From contig JBFXDI010000068.1 of assembly GCA_050181295.1 (NCBI GenBank), positions 1 to 21,390 on the forward strand: a stretch of DNA of 21,390 nucleotides. Direction: 5' to 3'. The stretch's first letter is position 1, and each line of letters opens with the position of its first letter. A program made the position numbers and the translations under genes. This stretch comes from JBFXDI01 sp050181295. Lineage in GTDB: Bacteria > Pseudomonadota > Alphaproteobacteria > Rhizobiales > Aestuariivirgaceae. Below the pieces are notes generated by a model, which saw only the letters and a list, made by a program, of their open reading frames with translations, did no database searches and was not told the DNA's origin. This document shows, one piece after another, positions 1 to 7,503 of the stretch.

Positions 1-4
1 TTCC

Positions 5-994
5 ATGCGGGAAAACCCCATCTCCCCGACGATCCCCCTCGACCGCGACGGGGTGCATCACGGTTTCCTCCGGCTTCCCTACAGCCGCGACGATTCGGCC
101 TGGGGCTCGGTCATGATCCCGCTGACCGTCGTGAAGAACGGCAAGGGGCCGACGGCGCTCGTCACCGGCGCCAACCATGGCGACGAGTATGAGGGGCCGA
201 TCGCCATCCAGGACTTTTCACACCGCGTGCGCCAGGAGGACGTGAAGGGCCGCGTCATCCTGGTACCGGCCCTCAACTATCCGGCCTTCCGCGCCGCCGC
301 CCGCACCTCGCCCATCGACCGGGGCAACATGAACCGCTCCTTCCCGGGAAAGCCCGACGGCACGGTGACGGAGAAGATCGCCGACTACTTCCAGCGCACG
401 CTGGTGCCGCTCTCCGACGTGGTGCTCGACTTCCATGCCGGCGGCAAGACGCTCGACTTCGTGCCCTTCGCCTGCGCCCACCGGCTTCCCGACAAGGCGC
501 ACGAGAAGGCCTGCGTCGCCGCCATGCAGGCCTTCAACGCGCCCTACTCCATGATGCTGCTCGAGATCGACAGCGTCGGCATGTTCGACAATGCGGTCGA
601 GGCGCTGGGCAAGGTCTTCGTCTCGACCGAGCTCGGCGGTGGCGGCACGGCGAGCGCGCGCTCCGGCGCCATCGCCAAGAAGGGGTTGAAGAACGTGCTG
701 ATCCATGCCGGCATCCTGAAGGCCAAGCCGGAGCGCGAGCCCTCCCAGATGCTCGACATGCCGGACGGCGACTGCTTCACCTTCTGCGAACACGAAGGGC
801 TGATCGAGCCGCTCGTCGATCTCGGCGAGACGGTCAAGAAGGGCGCCGTCCTGGCGCGCGTGTGGCCGGCCGACCGCACCGGGGTCGCACCCGTTGACTA
901 CCGGGCCAGGATGTCGGGCCTGCTGGCGGCGCGCCATTTCCCGGGACTTATCAAGCCCGGCGACTGCATGGCGGTCCTGGCCGTGAAGGTGTGA
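5..994 (+). CDS. doeB: N-alpha-acetyl-L-2,4-diaminobutyrate deacetylase (DoeB-like), M14/AstE-AspA family
   Basis: This 329-residue protein is a zinc-dependent deacylase of the succinylglutamate desuccinylase/aspartoacylase family. The zinc ligands are visible as H58 and E61 (GANHGDEYEG) and H144 (DFHAGG). E209 in TELGGGG fits the catalytic glutamate. N108-R111 (NMNR) and the FPG after it match the substrate-binding arginine region. From memory, the opening (RENPISPT, then LRLPYSRDDSAWG) and overall length resemble DoeB, which removes acetate from N-acetyl-diaminobutyrate during ectoine breakdown in the cytoplasm. The alternative is an unassigned deacylase of the same family. Only four bases precede the ATG, so the start cannot be checked and any doeA partner would lie outside the window. 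It converges with the acyl-CoA synthetase across a repeat-rich gap. Confidence 0.78.
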   Translation: MRENPISPTIPLDRDGVHHGFLRLPYSRDDSAWGSVMIPLTVVKNGKGPTALVTGANHGDEYEGPIAIQDFSHRVRQEDVKGRVILVPALNYPAFRAAARTSPIDRGNMNRSFPGKPDGTVTEKIADYFQRTLVPLSDVVLDFHAGGKTLDFVPFACAHRLPDKAHEKACVAAMQAFNAPYSMMLLEIDSVGMFDNAVEALGKVFVSTELGGGGTASARSGAIAKKGLKNVLIHAGILKAKPEREPSQMLDMPDGDCFTFCEHEGLIEPLVDLGETVKKGAVLARVWPADRTGVAPVDYRARMSGLLAARHFPGLIKPGDCMAVLAVKV

Positions 995-1046
995 GCCGAC
1001 GCTCCTTCCTTCTCTTCAGGCTCAAGACGACACCTGATGTATCGCA

Positions 1047-1159
1047 CCCCTCCCCTTGAGGGGGAGGGGCAGGGGTGGGGTGGCGGACCCGTCAGCGATA
1101 CGCTATTCCCCACCCGGCCGGCGCTTCCGCGCCGGCCGACCTCCCCCCAAGGGGGAGGT
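1047..1159. repeat. Composite palindromic repeat (C/G-tract type)
   Basis: Three stem-loops lie in a row. Arms 1047-1055 and 1061-1069 (CCCCTCCCC/GGGGAGGGG) are perfect. Arms 1115-1124 and 1129-1138 (CGGCCGGCGC/GCGCCGGCCG) enclose TTCC. The third is ACCTCCCCC...GGGGGAGGT at 1139-1159. The outer stems resemble the pair at 16101-16173, so this looks like one copy of a dispersed alphaproteobacterial intergenic repeat. Copy number in the genome cannot be judged from the window. Confidence 0.7.
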
Positions 1160-1198
1160 GTGCCTATCATTCTTCTGCGAGTAACCCGGGCAGACGGA

Positions 1199-1216
1199 TG
1201 CCAGCTTACGCTGGCA
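1199..1216. repeat. Short REP-like hairpin
   Basis: TGCCAGC-TTAC-GCTGGCA is a perfect 7-bp stem with a 4-base loop. It closely matches one half of the composite repeat at 13641-13725 (ATGCCAGC-GAAA-GCTGGCAT), so it is probably a half copy of the same family. It lies about 25 bases past the stop codon of the acyl-CoA synthetase. Confidence 0.6.
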
Positions 1217-1240
1217 CGACGTCAGCGGAGCACGCGAGCT

Positions 1241-2962
1241 TCACGCCGTCTTCTCGAGCGTGAGGCCGAGTTCCTTCACCATCGCCTCGCGCATCAGGAA
1301 TTTCTGCGGCTTGCCGGTCACCGTCATCGGCAACTCGGAGACGAAGCGCACATAGCGCGGGATCTTGTAGTGGGCGATCTCGCCCCGGCAGAAGGTCCGC
1401 ACCTCCTCCTCGTTCGCCTCCGCCCCAGGCTTCAGAACCACCCAGGCGCAGACCTCCTCGCCCTTCTCGCGGTCGGGCACGCCGAAGACCTGCACCGACT
1501 GCACCTTCGGATGCCGGTAGAGGAACTCCTCGATCTCGCGCGGATAGATGTTCTCGCCGCCCCGGATCACCATGTCCTTCACCCGGCCGACGATGTTGCA
1601 GAAGCCTTCCTTATCGATGGTCGCGAGGTCGCCCGTATGCATCCAGCCGTCGGCATCGATCGACTCGGCGGTGCGCTCGGGATCGCTCCAGTAGCCGCGC
1701 ATGACGGAATAGCCGCGCGTGCAGAGCTCGCCCCGCTCGCCCACCGGAACCGTCCCGCCTTCCGCGTCGATGACCTTCACCTCGACATGGGGATGGATGC
1801 GCCCAACGGTCGAGACGCGCCGCTCGAGCGGATCCTTCGTGCCGCTCTGGAAGGAGACGGGGCTCGTCTCGGTCATGCCGTAGGCGATGGTGATCTCGCG
1901 CGCATGCATCTCAGACACCACCCGCTTCATGAGCTCGATCGGACAGGGCGCCCCCGCCATGATGCCGGTGCGGAGCGAGGAGAGATCGAACTCCTTGAAG
2001 CGCGGATGATCGACCATGGCGACGAACATGGTCGGCACGCCGTGGACGCCGGTGCAGCGCTCTTCGTGCAATGCCATGAGCGTGTCGAGCGGATCGAAGC
2101 CCTCGCCTGGGAAAGCCATGGTCGCGCCCGCCGAGACGCAGGCGAGGTTGCCGAGCACCATGCCGAAGCAGTGATAGAAGGGAACGGGGATGCAGAGCCG
2201 GTCCTTCTCGGTGAGCTCCATGGCGCGGCCGATGAAATAGCCGTTGTTGACGATGTTGCGGTGGCTCAAGGTCGCGCCCTTGGGCGCCCCGGTGGTGCCG
2301 GAGGTGAACTGGATGTTGACGTCGTCGTCGGGATCGAGCGCCTTGGAGATCGCGTCGAGCTTTTCCCCGTCTGCGCCGGCGCCTTTCTCCATGAGCGCGT
2401 CGAAGGTCATGGTGCCGGCGACCGGCTCGCTCCCGAGCTGGATCACCGTTTCCAGATGCGGGAGCCGCGCCGCCTCGAGCGTTCCGGGCGAGGAGGACGA
2501 AAGCTCGGGCGCGAGGTCGCGAAGCATCTGGAGATAGTCGGAGGTCTTGAAGCGGCTCGCCGTGATCAGCACGCGGCATCCGACCTTGTTCAGCGCATAT
2601 TCGAGTTCGGCGCGCCGATAGGCGGGGTTGATGTTGACGAGGACGATCCCGACCCGCGCTGTGGCGAACTGGGCGAGCAGCCATTCCGGCCGGTTGGGCG
2701 ACCAGATGCCGACCCGGTCGCCTTTCTCAAGGCCGAGCGCCAGGAGCGCTGCGGCGCATTGGTCCACGCGGTCTGAAAACTCCTTCCAACTCCAGCGTTG
2801 CCCGTGGGCGCGGAACACTGCCGCCTCGCGGCCAGGAAAGCGCTCGACGGTGCGCCTCAGGAGCTCCGGGATGGTGAGGTCGAGCAGCGGCGGCTCGCTG
2901 GCGCCGATCACGTGCGAGAGCCCGTCCACGGGCGCGATGCGGGACTGCCCTGCCGATGCCAT
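1241..2962 (-). CDS. AMP-binding acyl-CoA synthetase (fatty-acid-CoA ligase type)
   Basis: This 573-residue member of the ANL adenylating superfamily should activate a carboxylic acid, probably a medium- or long-chain fatty acid, with ATP and then transfer it to CoA. The ATP-binding P-loop is FTSGTTGAPKG at about residues 219-229. The adenine motif YGMTETSP is near 361-368, TGDL near 443-446, and the hinge region GRVKDMVIRGGENIYP near 459-474. The C-terminal PMTVTGKPQK carries the expected catalytic lysine near 551. The start was set at 2962 because AGAGGGAG sits about 10 bases upstream, and the open frame beyond it to 3076 lacks family features. The gene is divergent from the WYL regulator with 125 bp between them, so that regulator may control it. 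Substrate cannot be told from sequence. Confidence 0.9.
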   Translation of the reverse strand: MASAGQSRIAPVDGLSHVIGASEPPLLDLTIPELLRRTVERFPGREAAVFRAHGQRWSWKEFSDRVDQCAAALLALGLEKGDRVGIWSPNRPEWLLAQFATARVGIVLVNINPAYRRAELEYALNKVGCRVLITASRFKTSDYLQMLRDLAPELSSSSPGTLEAARLPHLETVIQLGSEPVAGTMTFDALMEKGAGADGEKLDAISKALDPDDDVNIQFTSGTTGAPKGATLSHRNIVNNGYFIGRAMELTEKDRLCIPVPFYHCFGMVLGNLACVSAGATMAFPGEGFDPLDTLMALHEERCTGVHGVPTMFVAMVDHPRFKEFDLSSLRTGIMAGAPCPIELMKRVVSEMHAREITIAYGMTETSPVSFQSGTKDPLERRVSTVGRIHPHVEVKVIDAEGGTVPVGERGELCTRGYSVMRGYWSDPERTAESIDADGWMHTGDLATIDKEGFCNIVGRVKDMVIRGGENIYPREIEEFLYRHPKVQSVQVFGVPDREKGEEVCAWVVLKPGAEANEEEVRTFCRGEIAHYKIPRYVRFVSELPMTVTGKPQKFLMREAMVKELGLTLEKTA

Positions 2963-3055
2963 GGCGCTTTCTCCCTCTTCCCGAGCCTCTTCGCGAAGCC
3001 TTTTGGCGGATGCTACCACGAAGCCTTGGGACGGGGCACCCGGCCCCTGATTGAC

Positions 3056-3076
3056 TTGCGGGGCCCACGCCCGCAA
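3056..3076. promoter_or_regulatory. Candidate operator of the WYL regulator
   Basis: TTGCGGG-N7-CCCGCAA is a perfect 7-bp inverted repeat ending 11 bases before the ATG of the WYL-type regulator, inside the divergent 125-bp region. Arm length and spacing suit a dimeric HTH protein. A second, weaker hairpin, GGGGC-N5-GCCCC, lies at 3033-3047. Binding is inferred from position and symmetry only. Confidence 0.4.
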
Positions 3077-3087
3077 CTCTCACTGCC

Positions 3088-4140
3088 ATGAATCCCATCG
3101 AACGCGCGCTCGGCATCGTGCTGGCGCTGTCGGGCACCAAGCTCGTGCCGGCAGCCGAGCTGTCGCGGCATTTCGAGGTGAGCATCCGCACCATCTACCG
3201 CGACATGGACCGGCTCCTGCGGCTCGGCGTGCCGGTCGAGGGCACGCGCGGCAACGAGGGCGGATACAAGCTCGCGGAAGGCTATCTGCAGCCGCCGGTC
3301 GGCCTCACGCGGGAGGAGACGGCCGCGCTCTTGGTGGCGCTGGCGCTGGTCCGGGGGCTCAAGGCGACGCCGCTCGCAAGCGAGCTCGACACGGCGGAGA
3401 AGAAGCTTCTCCTGTCGCTTCCCTCGGCGGCACGGGCGCTGCTCAAGGACGGCTCCCGCATCGTCGGCGTGGAGGCCGCTCCGGAGGATATTTTCCACTG
3501 GGAGAAGGAGGTCTCCAAGCCGCTCGACGGCGGGCCGGCGGTCGATGCCTTCATCACCGGCATCCTGAAGGGCCGCCGCGTGCGCCTTCTCTACGAGAAC
3601 CCCTATCGCAACACGGTGCGCGAGCACGAAGTCGAGCCGCAGGGCATCCTCTTCGACCGCGACCGCTGGTATCTCATCGGCCGCTCGCTCGAATATGGCG
3701 ACGAGCGCCTCTGGCGCGCCGATAAGGCCCACACGGTCACGGTCTCGGGGCTAGCCTTCCGGCCCGACCGGGAATTCACGGTGCAGCGCTACACGGGTCG
3801 CGCCTGGCTCGCCGCCGGCATGGCGCGCTGGCTGGAGGAGGACCGGCGATCCGTCTCGCGCATCCGTCTCACGCCGGCGCTCGCCGGACAGCTCAAACGC
3901 GACTGGTTCTATCGCCAGGCCCGCTTCACCGAGGAGGAAGGCGGCGCCATTCTCATGGAGGTGCCAGAGGTCGATCCGCGGAGCATCCTGCCGCTGATGC
4001 GCTGGCTCGGGCCGGACGCGGAGCTCATCGCGCCGGAGGAGCTTCGGGTGAAGGTCGCGGAGGAGGCGCTGAAGCTCGCAGAGCGGCATTCGAGGCCGGT
4101 CGCCGGAATCCGGCAGCGGGGCGGCCGCCAGCGCCAATAA
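3088..4140 (+). CDS. YafY/WYL-domain transcriptional regulator
   Basis: This 350-residue protein has the standard layout of the family. A DeoR/HTH_11-type winged helix-turn-helix spans about residues 5-62, with the recognition helix around SIRTIYRDMDRL and a wing ending GGYKL. A WYL sensing domain spans about 150-225 and includes RWYLIG at 193-198 with a run of conserved arginines. A WCX-type C-terminal region covers about 245-335. WYL domains bind small ligands or nucleic acid and switch the HTH; the ligand here is unknown. The start is the first ATG after the upstream inverted repeat, and there is no strong Shine-Dalgarno. It is divergent from the acyl-CoA synthetase, the obvious candidate target. 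The C-terminus is basic and low in complexity (GGRQRQ). Confidence 0.9.
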   Translation: MNPIERALGIVLALSGTKLVPAAELSRHFEVSIRTIYRDMDRLLRLGVPVEGTRGNEGGYKLAEGYLQPPVGLTREETAALLVALALVRGLKATPLASELDTAEKKLLLSLPSAARALLKDGSRIVGVEAAPEDIFHWEKEVSKPLDGGPAVDAFITGILKGRRVRLLYENPYRNTVREHEVEPQGILFDRDRWYLIGRSLEYGDERLWRADKAHTVTVSGLAFRPDREFTVQRYTGRAWLAAGMARWLEEDRRSVSRIRLTPALAGQLKRDWFYRQARFTEEEGGAILMEVPEVDPRSILPLMRWLGPDAELIAPEELRVKVAEEALKLAERHSRPVAGIRQRGGRQRQ

Positions 4141-4147
4141 TTCATGC

Positions 4148-4176
4148 TGCATTGCAAAATGGAATGTTGCGACGCA
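4148..4176. promoter_or_regulatory. Tandem TGC-N3-GCA palindromes in promoter region of small exported protein
   Basis: TGC-ATT-GCA (4148-4156) and TGC-GAC-GCA (4168-4176) have centres 20 bp apart, about two helical turns. They sit in an AT-richer stretch straight after the WYL regulator gene and about 85 bases before the next ATG. Such boxes resemble the TGC-rich sites reported for PhaR-type repressors in alphaproteobacteria. The assignment is by resemblance only. The 12-mer TGTTGCGACGCA at 4165-4176 recurs at 19832-19843. Confidence 0.35.
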
Positions 4177-4260
4177 GAACCCGCATCCCATATGGGGGCC
4201 TCCCGGGTTTCCGGCTCGCCGACCCATCAGGGGCCGGCCAGATCCCATGGAGCAAGAAAA

Positions 4261-4608
4261 ATGCGGATTACCCCACTCGTGCTGGCCTTCGTGCTTGCGG
4301 CGGCCGTTCCCGCCGGCGCGGAGGATTTCGGTCCTGCGACATTGACGGCAAAGGGCGCCCACAGCGTCGAACTCGGCGCCTTCCATGGTGTCGCCTACTA
4401 CACGGAAGAGCCTGACGGCTACCGTGTGGTCGCGACCTTCGCCAATGGCGAGGACCAGGCGCCGATGCGCTTCGTCGCCCTGCTATCCGACAAGCAGAAG
4501 GTTTTCTTCTCCGTGCCCGCCTCCGAGGGCAAGATGCCCGCCACCGTGGAGATCGCCCGCGACGGCTCCAGGGTGGTCGTGTCGCGGCCGGATAACACCG
4601 GCTTCTGA
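4261..4608 (+). CDS. Small exported protein of unknown function
   Basis: This 115-residue protein has a clear signal peptide: MR, a hydrophobic core of about 14 residues (TPLVLAFVLAAAVP) and a likely signal peptidase I cut after AGA at residue 20. That leaves a mature domain of about 95 residues in the periplasm. The mature part looks beta-rich (GYRVVATF, MRFVALLSDKQKVFFSVP, TVEIARDGSRVVVSRP) and has no cysteine, which rules out a lipoprotein. I recognise no family. The ATG at 4261 was chosen because GGAG lies about 10 bases upstream and the signal peptide begins there; the open frame back to 4144 has no such features. It follows the WYL regulator by 120 bp and is probably transcribed separately. 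A terminator follows. Confidence 0.8.
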   Translation: MRITPLVLAFVLAAAVPAGAEDFGPATLTAKGAHSVELGAFHGVAYYTEEPDGYRVVATFANGEDQAPMRFVALLSDKQKVFFSVPASEGKMPATVEIARDGSRVVVSRPDNTGF

Positions 4609-4612
4609 ACCG

Positions 4613-4636
4613 AAGGCCCGCCCAGGCGGGCCTTTT
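4613..4636 (+). terminator. Rho-independent terminator
   Basis: A perfect 10-bp stem (AAGGCCCGCC at 4613-4622 with GGCGGGCCTT at 4625-4634) is followed by TT and then CATTT on the plus strand, just after the stop codon of the small exported protein. It also lies directly past the stop of the opposing dihydroorotase gene at 4636, so it may work weakly in both directions. Confidence 0.75.
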
Positions 4637-5973
4637 CATTTCGGAGGCAGGCCCTCGAAGAAGCGCACCGGCCGGCCGGACGAGGGTCCGACCAGCTCGC
4701 CGTCGCGCATGACGATGCGCCCTCTCAAGATCGTCGCCACCGGCCAGCCCATGACCTCGCGGCCGTCGAAGGTCGTCCAGTTGCTGCGGTTCGCCATCCA
4801 GGCATTGGTGATGGTGCGCCTCGCCTTCATGTCCACCACCGTGAAGTCGGCGTCATAGCCTTCCGCGATGCGGCCCTTGCCCGCGATGCCGAACAAGCGT
4901 GCCGGCCCATGGCTGGTCAGATCCACGAAGCGCTCGAGGCTCAACCGTCCGGCGTTCACGTGGTCGAGCATCACCGGCACCAGCGTCTGCACGCCCGGCA
5001 TGCCGGAAGGCGATTGCGGATAGGGCTTCTCCTTTTCCGCAAGCGTATGGGGGGCGTGGTCGGAGCCCAGCACATCCACGAGCCCGCTCCTCACCGCCCG
5101 CCAGAGGGCCGCGGCATGATGCGGCTCGCGGAGCGGCGGGTTCATCTGCGCAAGGTTGCCCCATCTCTTGTAGACCTCGGGGCCCGAGAAGGTGAGGTGC
5201 TGCGGTGTGACCTCGACGGTCGCAAGGTCGCGGTTTGCGGCGAGCAGCGGCAGTTCATCGGCGGTCGAAATGTGCAGCACATGCACCCGCGCGCCGGTGC
5301 GCCGCGATGCCCTGAGCAGCCGCTCGGTCGCGAGCCGCGCCGCCTCGACATCGCGCCACATCGGGTGGCTCGAAGGATCTCCCGGCCGCTGCTCGCCCTT
5401 GCGCGCCCTGAGGCGGAACTCGTCCTCGGCATGGAAGGAGGCGCGGCGGCGGATGACGCGCAGAATCCGCTCCAGGTTCTCGTCATCCTCCACCAGGAGC
5501 GAGCCCGTGGAGGAGCCGATGAAGACCTTGACCCCGGCGCAGCCCGGCAGCCGCTCGAGTTCCGGCAGGAGGTCCGCGTTCTCCGCCGTGCCGCCGATGA
5601 AGAAGGCGAAGTCGCAATGCATGCGGCCCCTGGCCCGCGCCAGCTTGTCGGCCAGCGCCTCGGCCGTCGTCGTCTGGGGATTGGTGTTCGGCATCTCGAA
5701 GACGGCGGTGACGCCCCCCATGACGGCGGCGCGGCTTCCCGTCTCCAGATCCTCCTTGTGCTCGGCACCGGGCTCGCGGAAATGCACTTGGCTGTCGATG
5801 ACGCCGGGAAGCACATGCAGGCCGCCCGCGTCCAGCTCGATCTCGGCCCGCCCGGCCGGGAAGCTCCCGAGCCCCGCGATCCGGCCGTCGCGGACCGCGA
5901 CGTCGGTCAGGATCCCGCCGTCCTGGTTGACGACGGTCCCGCCCTTGAGCAGCAGGTCGAAAGTTTCCGGCAT
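4636..5973 (-). CDS. Dihydroorotase-family amidohydrolase (class I)
   Basis: This 445-residue metal-dependent amidohydrolase is most like class I dihydroorotase, which interconverts carbamoyl aspartate and dihydroorotate in pyrimidine synthesis. Visible active-site parts are H64 and R66 in VHFREPG, the putative carboxylated lysine K149 (GVKVF), H181 (FHAED), H234 (HVLHIST) and the catalytic D305 (GSDHAPH). The first histidine of the usual DxHxH metal motif is replaced by Q62 (DSQVH). From memory, related alphaproteobacterial proteins share this, so it may mark a subfamily. The start at 5973 has GGAG six bases upstream. No pyrB is adjacent, so this may not be the main pyrC product; a hydantoinase or allantoinase-like role is the alternative. 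It is divergent from ygfZ. Confidence 0.85.
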   Translation of the reverse strand: MPETFDLLLKGGTVVNQDGGILTDVAVRDGRIAGLGSFPAGRAEIELDAGGLHVLPGVIDSQVHFREPGAEHKEDLETGSRAAVMGGVTAVFEMPNTNPQTTTAEALADKLARARGRMHCDFAFFIGGTAENADLLPELERLPGCAGVKVFIGSSTGSLLVEDDENLERILRVIRRRASFHAEDEFRLRARKGEQRPGDPSSHPMWRDVEAARLATERLLRASRRTGARVHVLHISTADELPLLAANRDLATVEVTPQHLTFSGPEVYKRWGNLAQMNPPLREPHHAAALWRAVRSGLVDVLGSDHAPHTLAEKEKPYPQSPSGMPGVQTLVPVMLDHVNAGRLSLERFVDLTSHGPARLFGIAGKGRIAEGYDADFTVVDMKARRTITNAWMANRSNWTTFDGREVMGWPVATILRGRIVMRDGELVGPSSGRPVRFFEGLPPK

Positions 5974-6035
5974 CGGGGGCTCCTTGAACGCTTCCCAGCG
6001 CTTAACTAAAAGAGGCTCCGCGAGAAGGAAAGCGC

Positions 6036-6887
6036 ATGACTGCATCCATCGCACATCTGCCGGAACGGGCCGTCCTGTCGGTCGCAGGCGCCGAGGCCCG
6101 GCACTTCCTCAATAATCTGCTCACCTGCGAGATCAACGACTTGCATCCCGGCGGGTCCCGCTACGGCGCGCTCCTGACGCCGCAGGGGAAAATCCTCTTC
6201 GACCTGTTCGTGATCCCGGCGGAGGACGGTTTCCTGCTCGACTGCGGCGCGCAAGGCCTCGATGACCTCATTCGCAGGCTCATCATGTACCGGCTCCGGG
6301 CGAAGATCGCGATCGAGAAGCGGCCGGAGCTTTCCGTCTTCGCGGCATGGGACGGCGATCCGGCGGCAGGCTCCGGGTCAGCCTTCCCCGATCCGCGCTT
6401 CGGGGAACTCGGTGCTCGCATCCTCGCAGCCGATCTTACGCCGACGGCCGACGCCTCCGCCTACCACGCCCGGCGCATCGGCTTCGGCATCGCCGACTGG
6501 GATGCCGACATGGGCTCAGGCCAGCTTTTCCCCCACGAGGCCAACCTGGACCAGCTCGGCGGGGTGAACTTCGCCAAGGGCTGCTATGTGGGCCAGGAGG
6601 TCGTCTCCCGCATGCAGCACCGGCGCACCGGCGCCCGCAACCGCATTCTGCCCGTCACCTTCCAGGGCGCCGCACCGCCCAAGGACACCGACGTGCTGGC
6701 GGGCGAGCGCAAGATCGGCAGCGTGCTTTCGGGATCGGGCGCCAAGGCGCTGGCGCTCCTAAGGCTCGACAAGCTCGAAGCGGCCTTCGCGGCCGGCGAG
6801 ACGCTGAGCGCCGGCGGACAGGCGCTGGCCGTCGAGCAGCCGCCCTGGGCCTCCTTCAAGGTGCCGACGCGGGGAGCGGCCGCATGA
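6036..6887 (+). CDS. ygfZ: CAF17-like folate-binding protein YgfZ
   Basis: This 283-residue GcvT-fold protein belongs to the YgfZ/IBA57 family. These proteins bind tetrahydrofolate and help maintain iron-sulfur clusters in enzymes such as MiaB. The family signature K-G-C-Y-x-G-Q-E is present at residues 181-188, with C183 as the conserved cysteine. The N-terminal half carries the usual LLTxQGKILFD segment (47-56). The ATG at 6036 follows AGAAGGA at a good distance. It is the first gene of a four-gene plus-strand operon, and its stop overlaps the start of tag by four bases (ATGA). The 62-bp region before it is shared with the divergent dihydroorotase gene. Confidence 0.93.
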   Translation: MTASIAHLPERAVLSVAGAEARHFLNNLLTCEINDLHPGGSRYGALLTPQGKILFDLFVIPAEDGFLLDCGAQGLDDLIRRLIMYRLRAKIAIEKRPELSVFAAWDGDPAAGSGSAFPDPRFGELGARILAADLTPTADASAYHARRIGFGIADWDADMGSGQLFPHEANLDQLGGVNFAKGCYVGQEVVSRMQHRRTGARNRILPVTFQGAAPPKDTDVLAGERKIGSVLSGSGAKALALLRLDKLEAAFAAGETLSAGGQALAVEQPPWASFKVPTRGAAA

Positions 6888-7498
6888 GCGGGAAGGACGC
6901 CGTCGCGCTGCACGAGGACGGGATCAGGCGCTGCTTCTGGCCGGGTGTCGATCCGCTCTACGTCGCCTATCACGACGAGGAGTGGGGCGTGCCGGAATAC
7001 GATTCCCACGCGCTCTTCGAGAAGCTTCTGCTCGACGGCTTCCAGGCCGGGCTCTCGTGGATCACCATCCTGCGCAAGCGGGACGCCTTCCGCCGCGCCT
7101 TCGACGGCTTCGAGCCCGAGAAGATGGCGCGCTACGGACCCAAGAAGCTCGAGCGGCTGATGGGCGATGCCGGCATCGTGCGCAACCGCTCCAAGATCGA
7201 AGCCTCGGTGACGAACGCGCGCGCCTGGCTCGAGATCGAGGCGGCGCAGGGCTTCTCGCCCTATCTGTGGGACTTCCTCGACGGGCGGCCGGTCCAGAAC
7301 CGGTTCCGGCGGCGCGAGGACGTGCCCGCCGCGACGCCGCTCGCGGAAAAGATCTCCAAGGATCTGAAGGCGCGGGGCTTCCGCTTCTGCGGGCCGACCA
7401 TCGTCTACGCCTTCATGCAGGCCGTTGGCATGGTGAACGACCACATGCTCGACTGCCACCGGCATGGGCCTTGCGCCGCGCTGGCGAAACCCCGGTAG
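6884..7498 (+). CDS. tag: DNA-3-methyladenine glycosylase I
   Basis: This 204-residue base-excision repair enzyme removes 3-methyladenine from alkylated DNA. It aligns with E. coli Tag through most of its length: YHDEEWGVPE (29-38), QAGLSWITILRKR (54-66), DAGIVRNRSKI (95-105), FCGPTIVYAFMQA (168-180) and NDHMLDC (185-191). The four zinc ligands of the family map to C17, H30, H187 and C191. The base-contacting Glu38 of E. coli Tag aligns with D51, a conservative change. The ATG at 6884 overlaps the ygfZ stop (ATGA), which indicates translational coupling. The next gene begins five bases after its stop. The longer open frame upstream belongs to a different frame of ygfZ. Confidence 0.95.
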   Translation: MSGKDAVALHEDGIRRCFWPGVDPLYVAYHDEEWGVPEYDSHALFEKLLLDGFQAGLSWITILRKRDAFRRAFDGFEPEKMARYGPKKLERLMGDAGIVRNRSKIEASVTNARAWLEIEAAQGFSPYLWDFLDGRPVQNRFRRREDVPAATPLAEKISKDLKARGFRFCGPTIVYAFMQAVGMVNDHMLDCHRHGPCAALAKPR

Positions 7499-7503
7499 CG
7501 AGC

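Larger units (their letters stand above)
995..1240. other. Repeat-filled gap between convergent genes
   Basis: This 246-bp gap separates the stop codons of the convergent doeB-like and acyl-CoA synthetase genes. It holds the palindromic element at 1047-1159 and the smaller hairpin at 1199-1216. I see no credible gene. The hairpins probably help end transcription from both sides, although none is followed by a good T-tract. Confidence 0.6.

Noticed and set aside
1037..2776. Long open frame of 579 codons on the plus strand
   Set aside because: It is antisense to the acyl-CoA synthetase, starts in a repeat and is rich in Arg, His and Ala without any family motif; it is a by-product of high GC.
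4144..4260. Longer N-terminus for the small exported protein
   Set aside because: The extension would bury the signal peptide 39 residues inside and cover the promoter boxes; the ATG at 4261 has a Shine-Dalgarno and a normal signal peptide.
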